Assembly (NCBI GenBank): GCA_964616495.1
Contig: CAZTRF010000030.1
Span: 1 to 11,250 of the forward strand
Source of the DNA: DAOSVX01 sp964616495
Lineage (GTDB): Bacteria > Bacillota_I > Bacilli_A > RF39 > UBA660
Direction of reading: 5' to 3'
Length of the DNA stretch: 11,250 nt
This document shows positions 1-5,586 of this stretch, in pieces; positions within the stretch are counted from its first letter, which is position 1, and every line of letters begins with the position of its first letter. The notes under the pieces are model-generated. The model was not told where the DNA came from. It was given only the letters and a program-made list of their open reading frames with translations, and made no database searches. A program made the translations under genes and the position numbers.

Positions 1-54
1 AATAGTACAGACGAAGAATCAGAAGATGAATATGCTGAAGAGGAAGAAGAATAA
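1..54 (+). CDS. rpoE: C-terminal tail of a highly acidic protein, probably RNA polymerase delta subunit (partial, 5' end outside window)
   Basis: Only the last 17 codons and a TAA stop are visible. Eleven of the 17 residues are Asp or Glu, ending in a run of five glutamates after Tyr-Ala. A long acidic, disordered C-terminus is the hallmark of the Firmicutes RNA polymerase delta subunit (RpoE), which helps RNA polymerase recycle and weakens its hold on nucleic acid. A strong intrinsic terminator begins at the stop codon, so this is a true gene end. The identification rests on composition alone; other proteins with acidic tails are possible, and the folded N-terminal domain lies outside the window. 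Confidence 0.45.
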   Translation, partial: NSTDEESEDEYAEEEEE

Positions 55-81
55 AAAAGTTGTTTTTTTACAACTTTTTTT
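53..81 (+). terminator. Intrinsic terminator of the acidic-tail gene
   Basis: An 11-bp stem is formed by AAAAAAGTTGT (53-63) and ACAACTTTTTT (70-80) around a six-base T loop, followed by one more T. The stem starts inside the TAA stop codon of the upstream gene (52-54). The GC content is low, but the A-tract/hairpin/T-tract layout matches the three other terminators in the window. Confidence 0.75.
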
Positions 82-88
82 GTACAAT
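60..88 (+). promoter_or_regulatory. Putative glyA promoter
   Basis: TTGTTT (60-65) and TACAAT (83-88) are separated by 17 bp, a sigma-A-like arrangement. The -35 lies inside the upstream terminator. Transcription would start near base 95, which is the first G of the GGTGAT Shine-Dalgarno sequence (95-100), giving a leader of about 11 nt. In DNA this AT-rich, chance matches are likely, so confidence is moderate. Confidence 0.35.
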
Positions 89-105
89 TAACATGGTGAT
101 TAAAT

Positions 106-1311
106 ATGGATAAAAAAATAATTAGAGCTCTTAATAAAGAAAAAAAACGTCAAAAAAATAATGTTGAGTTAATTGCTAGTGAAAATTATACATCTAAAGA
201 TATAATGAAATTACAAGGATCTATTCTTACCAATAAATATGCCGAAGGATATCCTGGAAAAAGATATTATGGTGGTTGCCAAAATATAGATATTATTGAA
301 AGTTTGGCAATTGAATATGCCTGTAAATTATTTGAGTGCAAATATGCCAACGTTCAACCTCATAGTGGTTCTTCAGCTAATATGGCTATTTACAGAGCAC
401 TTTTAAATCATGGAGATAAGGTATTGGGAATGAATTTATCTGATGGTGGGCACTTAACTCACGGCCACCCCATGAGTTTTAGCGGTCAAGATTATAATAT
501 TATAAGTTATAATGTTAATAAAAACGGATTTATTGATTACGATGAATTAGAAAAAATCGCTTTAAAAGAAAAACCAAAGATGATTATAGCAGGTGCTAGT
601 GCTTATCCTCGAATTATTGACTTTAAAAGGTTTAAAGAAATAGCTTTAAAAAGTAATTCTTATTTAATGGTTGATATGGCTCATATTGCTGGATTAGTAG
701 CTACTAATCTTCACCCATCACCATTTCCTTATGCGGATGTTGTAACAACAACTACTCATAAAACATTAAGGGGACCTCGTGGAGGATTAATTTTAACCAA
801 TAATGAAGAGTTAATAACTAAAATTAATAAAATAGTCTTTCCAGGAATTCAAGGTGGTCCATTAGAGCATATTATTGCTGCTAAAGCCCAATGCTTTTAT
901 GAAGCTTTACAGCCAGAATTTATTACTTATCAAAAACAGGTTTTAAGTAATGCAAAGGCTTTTGCTAAGGCTTTACAAAAACATGGATTTAATATAATAT
1001 CTGAAGGAACAGATAATCACTTAATGTTAGTAGATGTCAAGTCTTCATGCAATTTAACTGGCAAAGAAGCAGAAATTATTTTAGATAAAGTTTGCATAAC
1101 TTGTAATAAAAATATGATTCCTTTTGATACAGAAAGTCCGTTTAAAACGAGTGGTTTAAGACTGGGAACTCCAGCCATGACTACAAGGGGTTTTAAAGAA
1201 AAAGAATTTGAACAAATAGCTGATATTATGGATAAGGCTTTAAATAATAAAGAAGAAATTTCTATGCTAAAAAGAGAAGTATTAGAGTTAACAAAAAAGT
1301 TTCCTATTTAG
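106..1311 (+). CDS. glyA: Serine hydroxymethyltransferase
   Basis: This cytoplasmic PLP enzyme interconverts serine and glycine while loading a one-carbon unit on tetrahydrofolate, feeding purine, thymidylate and methionine synthesis. The 401-aa protein is full length for the family (usually about 410-420). Visible signatures: the N-terminal ELIASENYTS motif (21-30); HSGSSANMA (86-94) in the cofactor region; VDMAHIAGL (189-197), whose Asp190 should pair with the PLP ring nitrogen; and TTTTHKTLRGPRGG (214-227), with Lys219 as the Schiff-base lysine. Arg352 in LRLGTPAMT is the expected carboxylate-binding arginine. The ATG at 106 is chosen because GGTGAT lies 5 nt upstream and the protein starts directly with the family's first helix. 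It stands alone between two terminators, and its last codons form the left arm of the downstream hairpin. Confidence 0.97.
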   Translation: MDKKIIRALNKEKKRQKNNVELIASENYTSKDIMKLQGSILTNKYAEGYPGKRYYGGCQNIDIIESLAIEYACKLFECKYANVQPHSGSSANMAIYRALLNHGDKVLGMNLSDGGHLTHGHPMSFSGQDYNIISYNVNKNGFIDYDELEKIALKEKPKMIIAGASAYPRIIDFKRFKEIALKSNSYLMVDMAHIAGLVATNLHPSPFPYADVVTTTTHKTLRGPRGGLILTNNEELITKINKIVFPGIQGGPLEHIIAAKAQCFYEALQPEFITYQKQVLSNAKAFAKALQKHGFNIISEGTDNHLMLVDVKSSCNLTGKEAEIILDKVCITCNKNMIPFDTESPFKTSGLRLGTPAMTTRGFKEKEFEQIADIMDKALNNKEEISMLKREVLELTKKFPI

Positions 1312-1322
1312 GAAACTTTTTT
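1293..1322. terminator. Bidirectional intrinsic terminator shared by glyA and the YigZ-family gene
   Basis: A 12-bp stem of AAAAAAGTTTCC (1293-1304) and GGAAACTTTTTT (1311-1322) encloses the loop TATTTA. Each strand has an A-tract before the hairpin and a T-tract after it, so it can serve both convergent genes. The glyA stop (TAG, 1309-1311) and the YigZ-family stop (TAA on minus, 1310-1308) overlap and lie almost wholly in the loop. The left arm therefore codes for the end of each protein: KKFPI for glyA and KKVS for the minus-strand gene. Confidence 0.85.
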
Positions 1323-1667
1323 ATTTAAGCACATATTAGCACATTTCATATAAGCAATATATAATCCACCACTGCCCAATTTTATTCCTCCAAAGTATCT
1401 TACTACTGCTACTAAAGTGTGATTCATATTCTTTTTATTTATCAAAGCTAAAATAGGAAGTCCTGCTGCATTATTGGGTTCTTTATCTTCATACTTTCTC
1501 TCAATATTGTCAATCTTGTAAGCATAGGGAATATGACTATACTTTTTATGCTCAATTTTTAGATTGTTAATAATATCCTTTACTTCATCTTCATTATCGA
1601 TTTGATAATAATAACCTATAAATTTGGACTTTTTAACTATTAAAGTTTCAGAACTAATTAGTTTCAT
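1308..1667 (-). CDS. YigZ/IMPACT (UPF0029) family protein, N-terminal domain only
   Basis: The 119-aa product matches the N-terminal domain of the YigZ/YvyE/IMPACT family. It has an early Lys-Lys-Ser-Lys-Phe-Ile element (12-17), HKKYSHIPYAYKI (40-52) at the family's conserved His/Tyr-Ala-Tyr segment, EPNNAAGLPIL (63-73) and the signature RYFGGIKLGSGGL (90-102). The family's biochemical role in bacteria is poorly defined; eukaryotic IMPACT regulates the Gcn2 kinase. Full-length bacterial members are about 200 aa with a C-terminal DUF1949 domain. That domain is absent, because the gene stops in the shared terminator and intact glyA lies beyond. The ATG at 1667 is preferred over in-frame ATG 1751: it has GGTGAG (1676-1671) just upstream and begins at the conserved domain edge, whereas the longer form would run through the uvrC promoter and start. 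Confidence 0.85.
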   Translation of the reverse strand: MKLISSETLIVKKSKFIGYYYQIDNEDEVKDIINNLKIEHKKYSHIPYAYKIDNIERKYEDKEPNNAAGLPILALINKKNMNHTLVAVVRYFGGIKLGSGGLYIAYMKCANMCLNKKVS

Positions 1668-1682
1668 AATCTCACCAATATT

Positions 1683-1711
1683 ATTATACCTTAATACTAA
1701 AAAAATTGAAA
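1683..1711 (-). promoter_or_regulatory. Putative promoter of the YigZ-family gene
   Basis: On the minus strand a perfect TATAAT occupies 1688-1683. A weak TTTCAA (1711-1706) lies 17 bp upstream as the possible -35. The predicted start, near 1676, is the first G of the GGTGAG Shine-Dalgarno sequence, giving a leader of about 9 nt. It is interleaved with the divergent uvrC promoter. Confidence 0.35.
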
Positions 1712-1713
1712 TG

Positions 1714-1722
1714 TGGTATACT
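1714..1722 (+). promoter_or_regulatory. Putative extended -10 promoter of uvrC
   Basis: TGG directly followed by TATACT forms an extended -10 element. No convincing -35 is present at the right spacing (1694-1699), which is common for extended -10 promoters. Transcription would start near 1729 within TGTGAT, leaving a leader of about 9 nt before the ATG at 1738. Confidence 0.4.
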
Positions 1723-1737
1723 GATATTGTGATTTTT

Positions 1738-3498
1738 ATGTTAAAGGACAAATTAAGTTTAATTCCCCATTTACCGGGCAGCTATCAATACTTCAATAAA
1801 GATGGAGTTATTATTTATGTTGGTAAAGCTAAAGATTTACACAATCGAGTAAATAGTTATTTTAATGGCAAACAATTGGGAAAAACCAAAAAATTAGTTG
1901 AAGACATTGAAGATTTAGAATATATAGTCACTAATTCAGAATTAGAGGCCTTTATATTAGAAATAAACTTAATAAAAAAATATAATCCTAAATATAATAT
2001 TTTGCTTAAGGATGATAAAAGTTATCCTTATATTGAATACATTAAAAAACCCTATCCTATGTTAAAAGTAGTTAGGTATCTTAGAATTAAAAATAAAAAG
2101 AATAAAATATTATTTGGACCTTACCCAAATGTTTACGCAGCTCGAAGAATTGTTCAATTAATAAATAGATTGTATCCTTTAAAAAAATGTGAAGGCCTTC
2201 CCCATGAAGTTTGTCTCTTTTTTCATATTAAAGAATGTTTGGGATATTGTACAAAAAGTATATCTTTAGATACCGTTAAAGAAATGGAAGATAGTATTTT
2301 AAGCTTTTTAAGTGGAAACGATAAAATTATTAAAGAAAAGATAATGGAAAAAATTACCTTTTATAGTGAAAATTTAAATTATGAAGTAGCCCAAGAATTA
2401 AAAGAAGAGCTTGATTATATGAATTACATTTTGTCTAAGCAAAGAGTTGAACTTTTAAATGTTCAGAACGCTGATGTCATTAATTATTATTTTGATAATG
2501 GATACCTAAGCATTCAAATATTATTTATTAGGAATAATAAGATAGTTGGTAGTCATAATGAAATAGTTCCTATTATTAGTGATGAAATAGAAGATAGCGA
2601 GTATTATATTGCTATGTATTATCTTCGACATGAATTGCCACCAATTATTTATATAAATAATAAATTAAATGATTCCTTATTATCTCGTCTTTTAAAAACT
2701 AAAGTTATAAAGGTAATAAAAGGAGATAAGAAGAAACTTTTAGATATGGCTTTGATTAATGCTAAAACAAACTTTAAAAATAAATTTGAGCTTATCAAAA
2801 AAGATGAAACTAAAACTATAATGGCTAATGAAGAACTAAAAAACATTTTAAAATTAAATAATCTTCATCGTATTGATATTTTTGATAATTCTAATCTTTT
2901 TGGAGCCTCTGCCGTTAGTGGAATGGTAGTTTTTATTGATGGCAAACCAGCCAAAAAAGAATATCGCAAATATAAAATAAGTTTAGAAAAAAATGATGAT
3001 TACAATACTATGAAAGAAGTTATTTATCGAAGATATTATCGAATGCTTTTAGAAAAAAGCGAGAAACCAGATTTGATTATCGTTGATGGTGGAATAAATC
3101 AAATAAATGCCTGTAAAGAAATACTTGAATCTCTTTATTTAAATATTTTGGTTTGTGGTTTGAAAAAAAATGATAAGCATCGAACCAATGATTTAATAGA
3201 TGGCCGAAATTATGAAACTGTTGTTCTAGATAAACAAAGTAATGTTTTTCATTACTTAACAATGATTCAGGATGAAGTTCATCGTTTTACCATTACTTAT
3301 CATCGAACTTTGAGGAATAAATTAACCATTAAAAGTGAACTTGATGATATTTTAGGAATAGGGTTAAAAAGGAAAAAGGACTTAATAAAAAAATATAAAA
3401 CATTAAATAATATTAAAGCAGCTCCTCTAGAAGAATTAGAAAAAATATTACCTTCTAAAGTTGCAAAAACTTTATTTAATTATTTAAATAAGTTATAA
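1738..3498 (+). CDS. uvrC: UvrABC excinuclease subunit C
   Basis: UvrC makes both incisions around bulky DNA lesions after UvrA/UvrB damage recognition in nucleotide excision repair. The 586-aa protein has the full domain order. First is a GIY-YIG nuclease (about 12-90) with PGSY (13-16), IIYVGKAK (25-32), Arg37 and Glu75. Next are four cysteines in the CEGLPHEVC...CLGYC segment (151, 159, 167, 171), the pattern reported to hold an iron-sulfur cluster in UvrC. A UvrB-binding UVR motif lies at about 196-230. The RNase H-like nuclease follows, with Asp383 (IDIFDNSN), Asp450 (LIIVDGG) and the EVHRFTITYHR segment (513-523). Two C-terminal helix-hairpin-helix motifs (about 534-586) include ILGIG. 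The start at 1738 is used because the family begins with the LKxKLxxxPxxPG pattern; the in-frame ATGs at 1624 and 1711 lie in the divergent gene and in the -10 element. The ribosome site is weak (TGTGAT). The rnfC-like gene follows after 19 bp. Confidence 0.97.
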   Translation: MLKDKLSLIPHLPGSYQYFNKDGVIIYVGKAKDLHNRVNSYFNGKQLGKTKKLVEDIEDLEYIVTNSELEAFILEINLIKKYNPKYNILLKDDKSYPYIEYIKKPYPMLKVVRYLRIKNKKNKILFGPYPNVYAARRIVQLINRLYPLKKCEGLPHEVCLFFHIKECLGYCTKSISLDTVKEMEDSILSFLSGNDKIIKEKIMEKITFYSENLNYEVAQELKEELDYMNYILSKQRVELLNVQNADVINYYFDNGYLSIQILFIRNNKIVGSHNEIVPIISDEIEDSEYYIAMYYLRHELPPIIYINNKLNDSLLSRLLKTKVIKVIKGDKKKLLDMALINAKTNFKNKFELIKKDETKTIMANEELKNILKLNNLHRIDIFDNSNLFGASAVSGMVVFIDGKPAKKEYRKYKISLEKNDDYNTMKEVIYRRYYRMLLEKSEKPDLIIVDGGINQINACKEILESLYLNILVCGLKKNDKHRTNDLIDGRNYETVVLDKQSNVFHYLTMIQDEVHRFTITYHRTLRNKLTIKSELDDILGIGLKRKKDLIKKYKTLNNIKAAPLEELEKILPSKVAKTLFNYLNKL

Positions 3499-3499
3499 T
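3471..3499 (+). promoter_or_regulatory. Possible internal promoter ahead of the rnfC-like gene
   Basis: A perfect TATAAT (3494-3499) spans the uvrC stop codon, with a weak TTTATT (3471-3476) 17 bp upstream. The predicted start, near 3506, falls at the AAGGTGAA ribosome site (3505-3512). It might allow the two Rnf-like genes to be transcribed apart from uvrC. TATAAT is a frequent chance word in DNA of this composition. Confidence 0.28.
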
Positions 3500-3517
3500 T
3501 ATTGAAGGTGAATTTGT

Positions 3518-4636
3518 ATGCCACTGATTAATTTAAAAACTAGTGCTAATGACATTAATAAAGACTTGATTAATTTTCATGATCCTGATGAATGTTATTA
3601 TTTAATACCTAAAAATTTTACTATTTTAAAAGAAATTGGAGATTATGTTTATAAAGGTGAACCAATCTTAATTAATAAAAGTAAAGCTAAGATATTTGCT
3701 TCAATTAGTGGTAACTATATAAAAGCCAAAAATTTAAAGGACAAAAAGTATTTGGTTATTAAAAATGACTATCGAGAAAGAGAAAAGAAAAGAATGGGTT
3801 ATTTTAAAATTCAAACTTGTTATTTGAATAAAGAATTAACCAATCAAATAAAAGAAAAAAATATCATAGCTTATAGAGGATTAGCAAATAACCCTAGCAA
3901 AATTATTGTTAATGCCATTTTTGCTGAGAAATATGAATATTCTTACTTTTATTTATTTGATCAGAAGTGCTTAGATATTTTAGAAACAATAAATGCCTTA
4001 GTAAATAGTTATAATTGTACTCAAGGGATTTTAATTGTTTCTAGTAATTATGGCTATATTATTAAAAAAATAATTGATAATTTAGGAATGTTTCCTAAGA
4101 TTATTTTAAAAATTATGAATCCTTTATACCCTTTAAATAACAATCAAATTCTTAGAAAAGAGTTAGGAATCAAAAAAAATAAAAACAACTTATTTTTATC
4201 TTTTAACGATGTTTATAGAATAACTACGGTTTTAAAAAAGAATGTTTCTTTAAGTGAAAAAATTGTGGTTTTTGGAGGTAATGCTTTAAAAGAAACTAAG
4301 TCTATTCAATGTAAAATTGGAGTTTCTTTAAAAGAGGTTGTTACTAATTATTTAGAAATTGAAAATTCAAAAGATATAAAATATTATTTAAATGGAGCTT
4401 TAAGAGGCAAACTTATTAAACCAGATAATTATTTTATTGATTATGATACTGATTTTATTGTTATCGAAAAGCCATCATTGCAACCGGTTTTAAAATGTAT
4501 TAATTGCGGACTTTGTAGTGATTATTGCCCTTTAAAACTAGACCCTAAAGTCGCTAGTAAAGAATGTCTAAAATGTGGAATATGTAAATATGTATGTCCA
4601 TGTAATTGCTTAGATAATAAAGAGGAACTAAAATGA
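3518..4636 (+). CDS. RnfC/RsxC-like electron-transport protein with two [4Fe-4S] motifs and an eroded NADH/FMN region
   Basis: The 372-aa protein follows the RnfC plan in shortened form; RnfC proteins are usually about 430 aa or longer. Residues 28-70 resemble the N-terminal barrel-sandwich domain (IPKNFTILKEIGDYVYKGEPI, then ASISGNYIKA). Residues 115-300 correspond to the flavin/NADH (complex I 51-kDa-like) and SLBB regions, ending in LNGALRGKLI (291-300) where RnfC has its GGPMMG-type turn. The C-terminus holds two ferredoxin motifs: Cys327, 330, 333 and 337, and Cys350, 353, 356 and 360, each with Pro after the fourth Cys. The glycine-rich GxGGAxFP loop expected of RnfC appears only as RGLANNPSK (120-128), so NADH/FMN binding is doubtful. 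It is probably a membrane-peripheral electron carrier paired with the next gene, whose ATG overlaps its TGA stop. AAGGTGAA supports the start. The family call is fairly firm; the role is inferred. Confidence 0.75.
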   Translation: MPLINLKTSANDINKDLINFHDPDECYYLIPKNFTILKEIGDYVYKGEPILINKSKAKIFASISGNYIKAKNLKDKKYLVIKNDYREREKKRMGYFKIQTCYLNKELTNQIKEKNIIAYRGLANNPSKIIVNAIFAEKYEYSYFYLFDQKCLDILETINALVNSYNCTQGILIVSSNYGYIIKKIIDNLGMFPKIILKIMNPLYPLNNNQILRKELGIKKNKNNLFLSFNDVYRITTVLKKNVSLSEKIVVFGGNALKETKSIQCKIGVSLKEVVTNYLEIENSKDIKYYLNGALRGKLIKPDNYFIDYDTDFIVIEKPSLQPVLKCINCGLCSDYCPLKLDPKVASKECLKCGICKYVCPCNCLDNKEELK

Positions 4637-5496
4637 AAAAAAATAAGGTTTTAAAAATGGTTTTATTTTTAGTAATTAGTTTAATTCCATTATGGTTATA
4701 TGGTTTTTATAAAAATGGTGTTTTTTTGTATTCTAAGGGTTTAATTAATTTTGTTCAACTATTAAAGCCTTTAATAATTCCACTACTAGGGATCTTGTTG
4801 GGGATTTTAATTAATTATTTATTTAGAAAGAAAAAAGAAATTAATTATTTTTATTCTTTATATGGCCTTATTCTAGGGATGATTGTTTCTTTAAATACTC
4901 CATATTGGTTATTTATAATAGTTTGTTTAGGAATGTTAACATTTTTAAAAGTAATCCCCGAAAATAAAATAAATATTATTTGTATAGGATTTATTATTAT
5001 ATACTTGCTTAATTTATTACTTTCAAATAATTTTGAAAACATTTATGAAGCGACCACCGTGCTAAACTATAACTTTTTTGATAAATTATTTGGTAAAGGA
5101 GTAGGTGGATTAGCTTCTACTAATATTTTACTTATTTTGGTAGGTTATTTTTTCTTATGCTTTCAAGAAGGATATAAAAAAGAAATTCCTTTATCATTCT
5201 TTTTTACATATTTTATAACAACCATTTTAATAAGTCTTATTAGCTCAGATATTAATTGTTTTTCATCATCTTTTAGTAATAGCTTAGTTATGTTTAGTAT
5301 AATCTATATTGCTCCTTTACCAGAATTATCGCCTCGTTTAAAGAAATATCGAATTATATATGGCCTATTCTTAGGAATAATCATAGGAATATTTAATATC
5401 TTTATGTCTTTGTACCTAGTTTCTTTTATATCCATTTTATTAATTAATATATCTATGATAATAACAAATAGATTTACCAAAAAAAGCATTTTTTAA
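4633..5496 (+). CDS. RnfD-like polytopic membrane protein
   Basis: The 287-aa protein has about nine or ten hydrophobic segments (roughly 6-24, 41-63, 74-88, 91-106, 113-131, 163-178, 186-204, 215-230, 241-260, 262-279). It overlaps the rnfC-like gene by 4 bp (ATGA), the C-D order of Rnf operons. Resemblance to RnfD/NqrB includes GVGGLASTN (156-164), where RnfD has a Gly-rich turn after its flavin site; the NSLVMFSIIYIAPLPELSP segment (216-234), matching the family's MaTDPvtSP motif; and IIYGLFLGIIIG (241-252). In RnfD a threonine in an SGAT motif carries covalent FMN. The aligned segment here is EATT (139-142), with Thr141 as candidate but without the Ser-Gly. RnfD is usually somewhat longer (over 300 aa). 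No rnfG, E, A or B follows; a terminator closes the unit. Confidence is moderate, since only short motifs match a hydrophobic protein. Confidence 0.65.
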   Translation: MKKNKVLKMVLFLVISLIPLWLYGFYKNGVFLYSKGLINFVQLLKPLIIPLLGILLGILINYLFRKKKEINYFYSLYGLILGMIVSLNTPYWLFIIVCLGMLTFLKVIPENKINIICIGFIIIYLLNLLLSNNFENIYEATTVLNYNFFDKLFGKGVGGLASTNILLILVGYFFLCFQEGYKKEIPLSFFFTYFITTILISLISSDINCFSSSFSNSLVMFSIIYIAPLPELSPRLKKYRIIYGLFLGIIIGIFNIFMSLYLVSFISILLINISMIITNRFTKKSIF

Positions 5497-5515
5497 TAGC
5501 AAAAATGCTTTTTTT
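5479..5515 (+). terminator. Intrinsic terminator of the uvrC-rnf-like unit
   Basis: A 15-bp stem pairs 5479-5493 (seven A, GCA, five T) with 5501-5515 (five A, TGC, seven T) around a 7-base loop. The TAA stop of the RnfD-like gene (5494-5496) is in the loop, and the left arm encodes its last residues, KKSIF. The T-tract is part of the right arm. Confidence 0.85.
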
Positions 5516-5544
5516 GATAGAAAATTTAAAATAAAAAAAGGAAA

Positions 5545-5580
5545 TAGAGGGTATGAGTAGAATAAGTATAATTAGAGGGT
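5545..5580 (+). repeat. Tandem TAGAGGGT motif in the dnaG leader
   Basis: TAGAGGGT occurs at 5545-5552 and again at 5573-5580. The second copy is the dnaG ribosome site. The first lies directly before an ATG (5553) that opens a 9-codon frame ending TGA at 5580-5582, 4 nt before the dnaG ATG. It may be a small duplication of a ribosome-binding site or a leader peptide; it may also be chance. Confidence 0.3.
5567..5572 (+). promoter_or_regulatory. Possible -10 element for dnaG
   Basis: TATAAT at 5567-5572 would start transcription near 5579, inside the GAGGGTGAT ribosome site (5575-5583), 8 nt before the dnaG ATG. No -35 match is seen at 16-18 bp. A promoter between the upstream terminator and dnaG is expected, but this exact assignment is tentative. 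Confidence 0.3.
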
Positions 5581-5586
5581 GATAAA

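Noticed and set aside
55..105. Riboswitch or other structured leader upstream of glyA
   Set aside because: Only about 50 bases separate the upstream stop from glyA, and most of them are the terminator; there is no room for a glycine or THF riboswitch.
1624..1737. Longer uvrC reading frame starting at ATG 1624 or 1711
   Set aside because: The extra residues have no UvrC similarity, overlap the divergent YigZ-family gene or its promoter, and have no ribosome site; UvrC proteins begin at the LKxKLxxxP segment, which starts at 1738.
1668..1751. Longer YigZ-family frame starting at ATG 1751 on the minus strand
   Set aside because: It would run through the uvrC start and the divergent promoters. 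The ATG at 1667 has GGTGAG upstream and matches the family start.
2649..2846. Minus-strand open frame inside uvrC, and similar ones at 3077-3262, 4851-5042, 5304-5489, 6732-6920 and 8500-8733
   Set aside because: Each is short, antisense to a well-supported gene and without a ribosome site or family resemblance; the hydrophobic translations are typical antisense shadows of Lys/Glu-rich AT-rich genes.
3518..4636. NqrA (Na+-translocating NADH:quinone reductase) identity for the RnfC-like gene
   Set aside because: NqrA lacks the two C-terminal CxxCxxCxxxCP ferredoxin motifs seen here; these fit RnfC.
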